Positions 1 through 11,354 of a stretch of DNA of 64,000 nucleotides are shown here, in pieces. Numbering within the stretch: the stretch's first letter is position 1; the number at the start of each line of letters is the position of its first letter. Both the position numbers and the translations under genes were made by a program. Source of the DNA: Cervus elaphus. Its lineage: Eukaryota > Chordata > Mammalia > Artiodactyla > Cervidae. A model generated the notes under the pieces. It was not told the origin of the DNA, ran no database searches, and worked only from the letters and a program-made list of their open reading frames with translations. The stretch covers positions 47,881,616 to 47,945,615 of the forward strand of contig NC_057848.1 of NCBI RefSeq assembly GCF_910594005.1, written 5' to 3'.

Positions 1-336
1 AGGTAGAAGTTATACTTTTGTAAGAGATATTTACATTTATGTGGAAAATCTCCGCTTGTAAAGGTATCTCCCACTCTGAATGAGGGAGGAAGGATGACTG
101 TAAATTTCTAGAAATTCTTTTATCAATGGTGAAGGTAATGATTTAAATCTGCATAACAGCCTTACCCTAGACTACTGTGCTTTTCCTGGTCACCTGTCAT
201 AACTGCCACCCTCCCCAACCCCACCAACATCTTCTAGTCTTTAATTGGAGAAGGTATTTATTTAAGCTGATAGTTTGGGCCATTTGGGGGGGGTTACTCA
301 GTTTTCTTGGGTATCTCCCAAGGTATTCATATTATT
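1..336. other. Unique AT-rich DNA, no gene
   Basis: No open frame with coding character and no repeat I recognise. Short frames here end quickly and lack family similarity. The right edge is the first copy of the target-site duplication (328-336) of the BovB tail that follows. Confidence 0.5.
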
Positions 337-524
337 TCCCTGATGCTGGGAAATATTGAAGGCAGGAGGAGAAGGGGACAACAGAAGATGAGATGGTTGC
401 ATGGCATCACCGACTCAATGGACATGAGTTTGGGCAGGCTCCGGGAGTTGGTGATGGACAGGGAAGCCTGGTGTGCTTCAGTCCATGGGATCGCAAAGAG
501 TCGGACACAACTGAGTGACTGATG
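337..524 (+). mobile_element. BovB (RTE) LINE 3' tail, heavily 5'-truncated
   Basis: The stretch matches the last ~190 bases of BovB in sense orientation: the region encoding the end of ORF2 (a GRRRRG-like run, then a DGITDSMDMSLG-like run) and the terminal GAGTCGGACACAACTGAGTG motif. It is flanked by a perfect 9-bp direct repeat, catattatt, at 328-336 and 525-533, so this is one retrotransposition event that copied only the 3' end. It encodes nothing functional. Confidence 0.9.
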
Positions 525-1129
525 CATATTATTGAACTTCTGTTCATTTTTCTCCTGTTAATCTGTCTTGTATTATGGGGGGTCTCAGCCAAGAAACTAG
601 AAGGTTAGTGGGAAAATTATTTTTCCTTTCCCACAAGTTTTTAATATGATTTCACAAATTTCCAATCAAAACTACTTTAAACCTCCTCCCAGTCCCCTAA
701 AGATGTACTAAATGATTTACACAAATCCAGAAAACAATGAAATAAGAATCTGGAATCTAAACATACATGCACTTGAATAGGAACAAGTAGAGTGGCAATT
801 TTAAGGTAGCACAAATGTAGTGCAAATTTGGCTAAGGCTTTCATTTGGAAAGTCTGTGGTTGTGCTTTGTCATACCTTCTCATATTCTACTTTTCCTAAC
901 ACTTGGTGACAACTGCAGGGTGTTTTACACTTTATAAAATGCTTTCATCAGATCATTGGATAGTCACTCAGAGGAAGTCAGGGACTACAAAATGCTACTT
1001 CATAAACCATTTCCAAATACAATGTCATTTTTTCAAAAAGCTGTGAGGAATAATACTTTTCCAGGAACTTTTTATTGAGAACATATCTGAAAAAAGAATA
1101 GTTAATGGAAAAGAGGAACATTAAAGACT
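525..1129. other. Unique AT-rich DNA
   Basis: No gene. The stretch around 900-960 (an acactttataaaatgcttt run) weakly resembles a decayed antisense MIR, but not well enough to call. Confidence 0.4.
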
Positions 1130-1138
1130 ATCACTATT

Positions 1139-1681
1139 CAGTTCAGTTCAGTTCAGTTCAGTCGCTCAGTCGTGTCCGACTCTTTGCGACCCCATGAATA
1201 ACAGCACGCCCGGCCTCCCTGTCCATCACAAACTCCCGGAGTTTACTCAGACTCATGCCCATCGAGTCGGTGATGCCATCCAGCCATCTCATCCTCTGTC
1301 ACCCCCTTCTCCTCCTGCCCCCAATCCCTCCCAGCATCAGGGTCTTTTCCAACGAGTCAGCTCTTTGCATGAGGTGGCCAAAGTACTAGAGTTTCAGCTT
1401 CAGCATTAGTCCTTCCAATGAACACCCAGGACTGATCTCCTTCAGGATGGACTGGTTGGATCTCCTTGCAGTTCAAGGGACTCTCAAGAGTCTTCTCCAA
1501 CACCACAGTTCAAAAGCATCAATTTTTTGGCGCTCAGCTTTCTTCATAGTTCAACTCTCATACCCATACATGACCACTGGAAAAACCATAGCCTTGACCA
1601 GACGGACCTTTGTTGGCAAAGTAATGTCTCTGCTTTTTAATATGGTGTCTAGGTTGGTCATAACTTTCTTTCCAAGGAGTA
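1139..1681 (-). mobile_element. BovB LINE 3' part, antisense
   Basis: Reverse complement of the last ~540 bases of BovB. The left edge carries the terminal pentamer run (TTCAG)n at 1139-1163. Reading the minus strand gives the C-terminal part of ORF2 (SRDITLPTK-like, YGCESW-like and RRLLRVPWTARRSNQSILKEI-like stretches), with several stops and shifts. A 9-bp repeat, atcactatt, at 1130-1138 and 1682-1690 brackets it and supports a single 5'-truncated insertion. Confidence 0.92.
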
Positions 1682-1847
1682 ATCACTATTAGTGGCCCCC
1701 AATTAAATATAACTTAATTTGATTAAAGACAAGTTTATTTTCTCTTCTATGCAGCAAAGAACAACTCAAAAGCAAAACTATAGGAATAGCATTTAGTTTT
1801 GGTTGAAAGAGTTTTATAATTTTATTCTTCAACTATGTATTACTATT

Positions 1848-1985
1848 ATTGTTGTTGTTGTTCAGTTGCTAAGATGGGTCCAACTCTTTGTGACCCCATG
1901 GAATGCAGCACGCCAGGCTTCCCTGTCCTTCACTATCTCCCAGAGTTTGTTCAAACTCATGTCCATTGAGTCAATGACGCCATAC
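1848..1985 (-). mobile_element. BovB 3' end fragment, antisense
   Basis: A (TTG)n start followed by the reverse complement of the BovB 3' end (a caactctttgtgacccca motif and the gagtttgttcaaactcatgt region). It stops abruptly at about 1985, so it is strongly 5'-truncated. Old SINEs sharing this tail are an alternative, but the sequence continues past the shared SINE part into LINE-specific sequence. Confidence 0.8.
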
Positions 1986-4020
1986 GTATCATTTATCTCA
2001 TTTTTAATTTATACATATAATACTTACAACCAAAGATCAAACAGTAGGTGATGCTAGTAGCAGAGACAAACAAGAAATAAATGAATGAACCAGCATTTTA
2101 CCTAGACTTCTACTGTGATGAATACTAATATGTTAATATTCAAGTTTCCACATTAAAATGCTAAATTAGCCTTGGCCCTTGTTGTGAAATATAGGGAAGC
2201 AGAAAAGTTCAAATACATTATCACATATTAATTGCCAGTAATGACTTGTAGGAAGGTAATTTGTGTTATTTAAAGTAAGTTAACAGATACAGAAAGAATC
2301 TTAATTAATGAATTTGCCAATTATCTGTCCAGCTATGAGTTCGTGTTTTGTTTTTAGTCCTATCCACATCTGCTTTTGAATTCTACTTAGAATAATTTCT
2401 GAACTTACAAAGGTTGGCTACATGACCTGGCCTATTCTTTGTGGTCATCATTTCTTTATCTATTCACTCAATGCTTTGTCAGAGAATGAAAATATTAAAG
2501 CAAATCACAGTCTATGTGTACAAAATATTTCATTAGGAAACAAATTCCTAAGAAACTAACTTCATAAGGTGCCTAAACAATACCACACATAAAAGAGAAA
2601 TAATTCAAGTGAGCCATTGTATGATGAGACTTAATTTTCTCCCATTCTCTTAATATGCGTGGAACGAAAAAAAAAGCTTTTTTTCCATTACCTCATCTTA
2701 AGTAGTTTTTCAAATCAAACCCATACTCACACTCATGCTGTCACTGATAATGGATCTTGTGTCAAAGAAAAAGAACATAAAGGACCCGATAATAAGTGTA
2801 ATTATCAAACATCAAAAATGTAGATCAAAGTGGATTTCCTGACTCTTCTATATGCAGTCACTTCACAGCATTTTACTATTCATGTCATGTGGCCCTGACA
2901 GGATATATTAATTTTCTCTATTATGAGAGCAATGGGATTGGCACACTTCAGTTAGAAGCTAGCAATAAGTAGAGTCATTATTTCTCTATCTTATTTTAGT
3001 GCCGTGTGTGTGTGTACTGTGTTTGTAAAATATACCCCCCAGGCCCCTACACACACCACACTGTATCTCCAGAGGTGATAGTGAGCCTTCAGGGGAATGT
3101 TAACCTCCCTGTGAACGATAGATCCAGGCAAGTATTTTATTTCTTTCGGATAGTACAGTATTTCCTCTCTCTGGTAAATACCTGACATATCTTTGGGAGG
3201 ACTGTGTTGTCTCAAGAGGGAAACAGAGTATTTCTAGAAACTTGCCAGGCTGAGTCATTTCAATAACTCAAGTAATCTGATTTTCCACCTCCCTAAATCC
3301 CATATTCCCTTCTTTCCTCAACACTTTTCCTTATATATTTTTTTCCTTTGAGAAAATTTGCATTTTCTTTTCCTATTCAATGCTGAATAAAAAATTGTGT
3401 GCTAAGTATTCTGTAAGTAGATTTCCAGAGTCTTGATAACCTGCAACCTTCCAGTAACTGTAGTTCACTTTGTTTTATAGATTTTTGTCTATTATTTGGT
3501 CAGGGCATTTAAAAAAACACGTTGGTGACAGAGGAATTACCTCTAAACTGACCTTCCACTGAAGTATGATTGAAGATGATCAAGAGAGGAAAAACTTCTT
3601 GTAATTTTTACAAAGATTCATCTATAGGTTCAAAGAGACAGACCTCAGTAATAAAACTTTTTAGAGTCATACGTCTGTGCCATTTCTCAGCCACAGGATA
3701 AGAACAAATATTGTTTCATATTTTCTATAAAAATTGGGAACATATTTGTGAAAAGAGAAAGTATTTGCAAAAGAAAAAGGGCAAGGCCATATGCACAGGG
3801 ACAGATGGGAACCAGGCATAAGGGGGAAAAATATTTCTTTAAGAGTTTTTGAAAACCATTTAAAAAATGCAAAACACTTTCAAATTAGTAAGTTGAAAAT
3901 CAACAGATTACAACAAAGTTTCAATGAGTTTTTAGGTATTCTGAGGTTAAAAAACAGCCAGTCATTAACACATAACTTCAAACTCAACAAAAGATCATTT
4001 TTTGCTGCGTTTTAAAGATC
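1986..4020. other. 2 kb of unique AT-rich DNA
   Basis: No gene and no repeat I can name with confidence. It contains a short (TG)n tract near 3005 and poly-A or poly-T runs. All open frames are short and composition-driven. Confidence 0.45.
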
Positions 4021-4024
4021 TCAG

Positions 4025-4187
4025 GGGACTTCCCTGGTGGTCCAGTGATTAAGATTCCAATCACGCTTCCAATGGAGAGGGCATGGGTTGTGTCCCTGGT
4101 ATGGAAACTAGGATCTCAGGTTTCCTTTGACCGCCATGCAGCACGGTCAAAAAATAAAACAAAACAAACAAACAAACAAAAAACAAA
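4025..4187 (+). mobile_element. CHR-type tRNA-derived SINE
   Basis: It begins with the typical ggggacttccctggtggtcc head, then a degenerate B box, and ends in an A-rich (CAAA)n tail at about 4157-4187. The family is cetartiodactyl-wide and depends on LINE machinery for copying. Confidence 0.85.
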
Positions 4188-4883
4188 CCTCCATCAAGCT
4201 TTTCGTTACACTTGGGCATTTCTTAAATGTTAGTTTGAAAACAGACTGGGTTCTAGACATGGGTTGAACTATATGGCTAAACTAACTTAAAACTATCCCA
4301 TTAAATAGACAAATATTATAATATATAGATTAGCCAACTAGCAAACTTCATTTTTCTCTACAGGGTAAAATGTCTTGGAATCTGGCACAGCTGTTGAAGT
4401 TGTTCACCACAATACTAGTTAGATACAAGCTTCTGGAATTAAATGTGCCAGGCAAGAAAGTAATTTTATCATCTTCTTCCCCATGGGAGGAAATATGGGT
4501 AAAGAGTTTGAGATGGCAGACTTCATCAATAAATTATGGTCAGTGTAACAGTATTGGAGAATTGGGTGGTGGTTTCTATCACGACCAGTGAATACTGCTC
4601 TTGTCACTATTTTTAAAGGGCAAGAACTAACAGCTATGAGAAGAAAACAAAAATAAAATAAAGTATAATAAAAGTCACAATATATGTAGACCAGGAAGCA
4701 GACACCATCAGGTTACAGAACCATCATCACAATTATTTTCCATGCCATAGAATCTATGATGCTTACAGAATAACAAAACAATGAATATTAAGATGTCAGT
4801 GGCACTCATGTTGAAAGACTGACTTATTACAGAGATAAAAGGTCACTTGCAATCACATTTTTATATTACATGTAAACTTAAAT
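4188..4883. other. Unique DNA
   Basis: No gene and no recognised repeat. The open frame at 4370-4591 has no recognisable domain. Confidence 0.4.
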
Positions 4884-5115
4884 GGATAGTGTAGTGTTAA
4901 GATCAGAGGTTCTGGAAACTGACTATGAAGGTTTTAATCCCAGCACACCACTTAATATCTCTGTTAATTTAGGCATTACTAAACCTCTCTGGGCCAGTTT
5001 CCTCATCTGTAAAAGTGGTCAATTAACAAATAACCCATAGATTTCTGGAGAGAATTAAACGAGTTAGTTCACGTACTTAGAACTGCCTGGCATAGGGTAA
5101 ATGCTCACTAAATTT
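4884..5115 (+). mobile_element. MIR SINE, sense
   Basis: Matches the MIR layout in order: a gtagtgttaagatcagagg tRNA-like part, the core, then cctcatctgtaaaa and a ctggcatagggtaaatgctcact 3' end. It is old and diverged, with no visible target duplication. Confidence 0.8.
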
Positions 5116-5175
5116 TGCAATCTTATTAATAAAGAGGAATTTGGAATAATTTACATATAAACATTTAGAAGCTAG

Positions 5176-5662
5176 GTATTATTGTTGTTCAGTCACTAAG
5201 ACTGCAGAATGCCAGGCTTCCCTGTCCTTTACTATCTCCTGGAGTTTGCTCAAACTCATGTCTATTGAGTCGGTGATGCCATCCAACCACCTCATCCTCT
5301 GTCACCCCCTTCTCCTTCTACCCTCAGTCTTTTCCAACATCAGGGTCTTTTCCAATGAGTCGGCTCTTCTTATCAGGTGGCCAAAATATTGGAGCTTTAG
5401 CTTCATCAGTCCTTCCAATGAATATTCAGGGTTGATTTCCTTTAGGATTGACTGGTTGGATCTCCTTGCTGTCCAAGGGACTCTCAAGAGTCTTCTCCAG
5501 TACCACAGTTCAGTTCGAAAGCATCCATTCTTTGGCAGTCACTCTTCTTTATGGTCCAACTCTCACATCCATACATGACTATTGGAAAAACCATAGCTTT
5601 GACTAGACGGACCTTTGTTGGCAAAGTAATGTCTCTCCTTTTTAATATGCTGTCTAGGTTGG
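5176..5662 (-). mobile_element. BovB LINE 3' part, antisense
   Basis: Reverse complement of the BovB ORF2 C-terminus and tail. The minus strand shows YGCESWTIKK-like and RVPWTARRSNQSILKEI-like segments interrupted by stops. BovB similarity ends after about 5662. A catttaga-gc repeat (5162-5172 and 5696-5705) may be the target duplication, leaving ~30 unexplained bases at the right end. Confidence 0.88.
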
Positions 5663-5814
5663 TTCTATGCAAAGTTGTGAAATGACTCAAAGTTTCATTT
5701 AGAGCACTTTCTTCCCTCTTTCTTTAAAACCCCCTTTTCTTTACAGCTTCATCTTTTCTTCCCAAGTGGCCCTTCCCCCTCTGGCTATGAAATCCCACCC
5801 AAATATACATTCTT

Positions 5815-5989
5815 TTTTTTTTTTCCAGAGAAGATACATTTATTATTTTTTTCCATTTATTTTTATTAGTTGGAGGGTAATTACTTTATGATATTGTAGT
5901 GGTTTTTGCCATACATTGACATGAATCAGCCATGGATTTACATGTATTCCCCATCCCGATCCCCCCTCCCGCCTCCCTCTCCATCCTGG
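5815..5989 (-). mobile_element. Ruminant L1 3'-UTR fragment, antisense
   Basis: A poly-T start followed by the reverse complement of the bovid L1 3' end (a ttagttggagggtaattact motif, then a ccatacattgacatgaatc motif and a C-rich run). A perfect 15-bp repeat, caaatatacattctt, at 5800-5814 and 5990-6004 marks it as one 5'-truncated insertion. Confidence 0.88.
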
Positions 5990-6004
5990 CAAATATACAT
6001 TCTT

Positions 6005-6364
6005 AAATAAAATTATAATTGAGTCCCTTTAAAAAAACTCTCATGTATCCCAACAAAACCCATTCATCCTGTGGCACATTCTCTCAAGTCAGTGCCATTG
6101 AGACTGCAATTGGAATGATGAACTGCCATGGAGGTGGTGCTGATATTTTGATAAGAGTCTTCAATGCCTGAATCCAAAGGGGTGGGTATTCAGAGATTAT
6201 CATCAAGACATAATGACTCAAAATGTGGCTGTTTGCTGACTCCTCTCAGTTAGTTGAAGGATAACTCAAGAGCTCCTGGAGCCTAAGTTTGGGTATCCAG
6301 CTAAAATTCAAGACATAATTTTGGTATCTCATAAATATGCATTTAACGTCTCTAAAATATAACT
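6005..6364. other. Unique DNA
   Basis: No gene or recognised repeat. It contains the left copy of the CHR SINE target duplication (6352-6364). Confidence 0.4.
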
Positions 6365-6493
6365 CTGGTTGGTCTTATTTTTTGACCGCACTGTGCAGCA
6401 TGCAGAATCTTAGTTCCGCAATCACGGATTGAACCTGTGCCCCCTGCAGTGGTAGCTTGGAGTCTTAATCACTGGACTGCCAGGGAAGTCCCC
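6365..6493 (-). mobile_element. CHR-2 type SINE, antisense
   Basis: Reverse complement of a CHR SINE ending in actgccagggaagtcccc. The 13-bp repeat ctaaaatataact occurs perfectly at 6352-6364 and 6494-6506, which defines the insertion edges. Confidence 0.9.
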
Positions 6494-6544
6494 CTAAAAT
6501 ATAACTATTGAGTCTCTTAATCTCACTACACTCTTCCCCTCTTC

Positions 6545-7228
6545 TTACCTAGGTGACACCACAAGGTACCCAGTTGCTCAAACAAGAAAATGGAGTTATC
6601 AGAGATTTCACTTTTCCTCATACCTTCGACACCCACTTCATCACCAAATTCTATTGACTTCTTTCAGAAATATATCTTGAACCTATCTACTTCTCTCTGT
6701 TTCCTATTCCAAGCTAGTATCATCTCTTACCTGAATAACTGCAATAATCTCCTTCCTAGTCCCCCACTTCCGACCTTACTCCTTTCAATCTATTTCTTGC
6801 ACAATAAACAGCCCTGGATACTCCCTTCCCTTGCTTAAAAGCTTTTGGAGGCTTTCTACTGCAGTTAGGAAGACATTTAAACTCATCATCATAGCCTCTA
6901 AAGCCTTGTGACTTGACCTGTGTTTAGCTTTCAGTTTCCTGTTGAACTGTTCTCCATCTAATCCACTAGCAGCCCCTAGATGGAGTCAGCTCTTCCCACC
7001 ACATGTCCTATGCCTGTGCTTGAAAGATTCTCCCTACCCTACCATTGCCTCATCACATCTTGTCTATTTCCTTCATAATACTTATATCTTTAATTTAAAT
7101 TTTTTTTCCTTGTTTTTTTTGGATGTGTCCCTCTTTTTCCCACTAGAATACAAACTCCATAAGCAGCATTAGTCAATGCTGTACATCTAGGGTCTGGCTA
7201 TAGTTGGTGCTCAGCAAATACATAAATA
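6545..7228 (+). mobile_element. L2 LINE 3' region, sense
   Basis: Shows the L2 3' layout: an open-frame-like remnant (a ctctt-acctgaataactgcaataatctcct region), then an aacaaactccataag motif and the end ggtgctcagcaaatacataaat. It is diverged and non-coding now. Confidence 0.75.
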
Positions 7229-7446
7229 AATAGTACATTTCAATAATCATTTGATGAATGGTTGGGAAGGAACATCTTTTTTTTTATCCCCTCTAACACA
7301 GAAAGATGTACATAGCTTCTCATTGACACCATGTATAAGACTGACCCATCATCTAAAAATAGTTACCCCAATACAACACGCACTTGTCATTTTGATCACA
7401 TAAAAGCTAATTATCCTTCAGAAGGAGCTAATACTTTAAATCCGAC

Positions 7447-7945
7447 AGCGCTGCCTATGGAGGTGGTGGCCATCTCCTATGTGGCATCATGGCTGCCCTC
7501 AGACCCCCTGTGAAGCCCAAGATTGTCAAAAAGAGGACCAAGAAGTTCGTCCAGCACCAGTAAGAATGATATGTCAAAATTAAGTGGAACTGGTGGAAAC
7601 CAAAGGCATTGACAACAGGGTGCACAGCAGATTCAAAGGCCAAGTCTGGATGCCCAACATCAGTTACAGGAGCAACAAGGAGACAAAGCACATGCTGCCC
7701 AGAGGCTTCTGGAATTTTCTGGTTCACAATGTCAAGGAGCTTGAAGTGCTGCTGATGTGCAACAAATCTGACTGTGCTGAGATTGCTCACAAAGTCCTCT
7801 CTAAGAACCACAAAACCCTTGTGGACAGAGCAGCCCACTTGGGCATCAGAATTGTCAATACCAATGCCAGGTTGTGCAGGGAAGAGAAGGAATAGACAGC
7901 TTGTGTGCACATTTTGTTTGTGTTAATAAAACCATAAAGCTCAGC
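7447..7945 (+). pseudogene. RPL32 processed pseudogene
   Basis: A retrocopy of the mRNA for ribosomal protein L32 of the large ribosomal subunit. The matching start codon is at 7489-7491 (MAALRPPVKPKIVKKRTKKF-like), preceded by 5'-UTR-like sequence from about 7447. The matching stop is TAG at 7893-7895, followed by a 3' UTR with AATAAA at 7925-7930 and an A-rich remnant. It has no introns although the parent gene is split. It is dead: in-frame TAA and TGA codons follow soon after KKF-V-QHQ (about 7561-7569). A one-base loss near 7600, where the parent reads KPRGID, shifts the frame. The downstream part (GIDNRVHSRFKGQ, KTKHMLP, NVKELEVLLMCNKS, ending in EEKE) is open for about 100 codons. Several substitutions also change conserved residues. 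No clear target duplication is visible. The minus-strand frame over the same bases is a shadow. Confidence 0.95.
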
Positions 7946-9495
7946 AAAAATAAAAGTAAACATGACAGTCAGTAAAGTGTAATATTGCCTGCTTTTCAGT
8001 GTCATACAATGTGTTCCAGTTAATACCTATACTATTTGCAAGATGTCTTTTGTTTTAAACCTCCTATTTGAATTAGTAGGTTCAGTTGTTCCTTTTACAA
8101 TAAAAAATACTAAATGTCACTTTAACATAACATGGTAGTTTCTGAGAATTTAATATGTAATGAGATGCTAAAATCTTGGAAGAAAATTGAGTTTAAAATG
8201 AAAGGCATGAGATGGCTCTGGACTCAAAGTTATTTGGGGGGTTTATTTTCTAAAGTTGGCCTCAAAAAGCAACAAAAATAAATTAGAATTGTAACCTGAT
8301 TATGGCACTTTCCTTTTAAAGATTAATAAGGGTTACTTGGTTAAATTTTATTCTAATAATATTCTAATGATGTCAATGAAAAGTCACTCTCATCTACTCT
8401 CAAGGACTGAGATAGTCTCTTAATCAAAGTCACTTTATTAGCTTTAGTTTTGATCCATGCCATGACATTAAAAAATAATTCTTTTTCTTCTTTAAAGAAA
8501 TCTGTAGAAAATTCAAAGTAGAGACAACAATACACTATTATTTCTAGATTTACTATTTAAGCCTAAGAAGAATCTTATTTGTGTTATCTTCTGGTACCAT
8601 AATTGCTCTCTGTGAGAAAGAAGTCATTTCTTATGAGGAACTCATATCCCTAACTCCTTTAAGTGCTTCTGGTATCAGATTAAATATTAATTTGAAGTAC
8701 ATCTGTGCTTATTCAGTTCAGCAGGTCCTGCTTATGAACGGTGATATAACACACTTTCATTTTGCAGCACATAGCAATATGCACTACACTGCCTTTCCAC
8801 CAGGGATCACTATTTTGGAACAGACAACAGACCTCAATGACCTTCGCATTATACTTTATGCACTTTTCCATCCAAGTCAATTTATAAAATCAGGTTTTCC
8901 CAACCTTAAAGCATAAGATAATCTTTCTGTTTTCTTCTTTCTAAGACAAGTACCTTGAGTACCACTGTCTTGGGACCAGCATCAAACATTAGTCAAGAAT
9001 GTTGTGCTCTGTTGGGAAGAGCTCACTGTTATACTAAATACAGAAGATACACTTTGTCAAACAGAATAAAATTTCTGCTTGAAACTTCATGAAATATAAT
9101 GCATAAAGCCCTATATTCTGGAGTACCAAATACAATCTCAGTTATTTAAACCACAACTGTAAGATTTATATTAATGCTTATGGGACCTTGACATTCATTG
9201 TTATAAATGGACTTTTTATGAAGAAAAATACAGTTTCCCTGGGTTGTGAAAGATAATCCTACATCATTAATTTCACTTTGGTATTTAAAACAGCCATTTA
9301 AACTACAATGAATATTTCTATATTTCTACTAGCTTGTCTTCCATGAAAATGTGAGAAGAATAAGGGGCATCAGTCTAACTGGACCCATTTTATCTAGGAA
9401 TTGAAAGAAATAGAGTCATTTCCCATTCCCTGGCCACCTTAGCATGTCCCCCACTCCCATTCTTACTCCTATTCCTAAATAAAGTAGAATTTGTA
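7946..9495. other. Unique DNA, no supported gene
   Basis: About 1.5 kb without a recognised repeat. A 111-codon frame at 8581-8916 starts at a non-ATG codon and resembles no family I know; I treat it as chance. The rest is AT-rich. Confidence 0.45.
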
Positions 9496-9612
9496 TTTCA
9501 CCTCCACAAGTACTCCATGAACTCCTTGTGTATTCAAGCTGTATCTTACTCAGTTTCAGCCTATAAAGTTCCTTATATATGGTAATGACTCAAATATTTG
9601 TTGGACTGAAAT
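9496..9612 (+). mobile_element. Probable L2 3' end fragment
   Basis: Ends in a run like atatggtaatgactcaaatatttgttggactgaa, which follows the L2 terminus pattern (interval, then aatatttgttg-a-tgaa). Short and diverged, so tentative. Confidence 0.45.
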
Positions 9613-10125
9613 TTAGTCCTAATGTGACTAAACTGGATGTATCTGACTCCCTGTCCTCAGTCACATGAATAGATTAATAAGAGCAATCTCCAGATGATTA
9701 TTTTCTGACTGGCTTTCCATCTCATATAGTTTTGGGGGAGGCTTCCCAGAACAATTTATAAGAATGCTTTTCTCTCCAACTTTTTTTTTTTCATTCACTA
9801 GGTATTCTTAGAGATTTATCAATCTAGGTATAAAATTACCTTGATAAGGCATAGGGCTTAAAATACTACAATTTAAGAGCTTACTTTCAAGGGCACCTTA
9901 TTTACTTGATTGCAGTTTTCAGAGAGGGTGGCATGACTTATTTTTCCCTGGGAATATAATTAAAGTCTTAACACTATAACAGTTAGCTAGATGATAATAG
10001 CAATTGATGTAGGATGGGCTTATTTATTAATAGTTGTTCTCATTAAAGGGATTTAGTTACCTGCAAAATGTCCCACTGTTTAAGTCCTACTGTGTTAACT
10101 CCAAGTGGTCTTATATCTATAAAAG
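9613..10125. other. Unique AT-rich DNA
   Basis: No gene. It includes a T12 run near 9781 and nothing else notable. Confidence 0.4.
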
Positions 10126-10135
10126 CAAATTATTG

Positions 10136-10417
10136 AGGACTCCCCTGGTGGTCCAGTAGTTAAGAATCCGCCTGTCGGTGCAGGGGACATGGATTCTATA
10201 CTGGGTCTGGGTAGATCCCACATGTGGCCAGGCAATTAAGCCCCCATTTGCCACAATAATGAAGCCCGTCAGACTAGAGCCCATAACATGAGAAGCCACA
10301 GTAATGAGAAGCCCAAGCACCACAATGAAGAGTAGCCACCACTCGCTGCAATTAGAAAAAGTCATCACACAGCAACAAAGGCCCAGTGCAGACAAAAAAT
10401 AAAACAAAAACAAAAAA
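10136..10417 (+). mobile_element. CHR-1 SINE, full length
   Basis: Head gaggactcccctggtggtcc, then a degenerate B box, the long central part with repeated gaagccca-type motifs, and an A-rich tail. Flanked by caaattattg (10126-10135) and caaattatcg (10418-10427), a 9 of 10 match that looks like the target duplication. Confidence 0.88.
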
Positions 10418-10704
10418 CAAATTATCGGACCTTAAGGGTGGGGTGCAGCAGAAAGATGTGCTTGTTGCCATGTTATATCTATTGACATCACAAGTCATCT
10501 ACAAGTAATAGAGTTTGCTTAAGTATAAGTAGCAGCTAAGGATGTTGAATACCTCAAGCACATAAAGAGTATTTTTCTAAAGACTAGATTGAGGCAAAAA
10601 TAGATGAAAAGTTTTGACTCTACCTTATACCAAATTAACCCCAGTGTATGCTAGTGAAAGAAATTTTCAACTTCATCTCTTCTCATTAGCTTTTTCTCTT
10701 TGGT

Positions 10705-10960
10705 GATCAGGTATTTCAATAACATAGAAAAGTACTGACAGTAATATAACAAACATCCATAAGTCCACCAGGGGAAATTAACAAATGTTAGCTTTTCATC
10801 ATATTTGCTTCACATCTCTTATTAAAGAATTAGAACATTACAGTTACTCTTGAAGTCCCATTCTTACCTCAGTTAAATTCTATCCTGCTCCCTTGTTCCC
10901 CAGAGGCAACCACTATCTTGAAGTGGATATTCATTGTTTTTGTCAGTTCTTTGACAACAT
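10705..10960 (-). mobile_element. Probable ancient L1M fragment, antisense
   Basis: The run with aacatccataagtccacca, then gaattagaacatt and ccccagaggcaaccactatc, follows the antisense order seen in old L1M 3' regions. Diverged, edges uncertain. Confidence 0.5.
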
Positions 10961-10964
10961 CAAA

Positions 10965-11354
10965 CTCTCTCCTGCTTCAAGGTCTTCCTAAGCACTGTTC
11001 TCTCTTGCTAACATCCTCTTCTTTACTCTTTTCACTAAGATATCACCAGCTCACATTTTGGATTTCAGCTAAAATGTTGCTTATTCACATATAGTTTCCT
11101 AACTCTATCCAAATTGTGTCTACCCCACTCCATAATGTTTTCAAATGGTACCCTCTTGTTTCACATGAGTGCTAATAGTGGTATTGATCTGTTTGTGTGT
11201 TTATTTGTATGTTTACTCTGTGTTTATCTGTGGAGACAAACTAGACTATAAAGTCCATGGAGCACAGACCATTTCTGTCGTGTTTATCACTGAATGCCTA
11301 GCACTTAATGCAATTCCTTATACACGGTAGGAACTGAATAAATATTTTTCAAGG
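10965..11354 (+). mobile_element. L2 LINE 3' end, sense
   Basis: Contains the order ctataaagtccatggagcac, then gtgtttatcactgaatgcct and a terminal ggaactgaataaatattttt, which is the diagnostic L2 3' end. The upstream ~270 bases also fit L2 but weakly. Confidence 0.75.

Noticed and set aside
7455..7910. Minus-strand 151-codon open frame
   Set aside because: It is the antisense of the RPL32 pseudogene; the plus strand explains every base.
8581..8916. 111-codon open frame as a possible gene
   Set aside because: It starts at a non-ATG codon, resembles no family I know, and has no splice or promoter signals.
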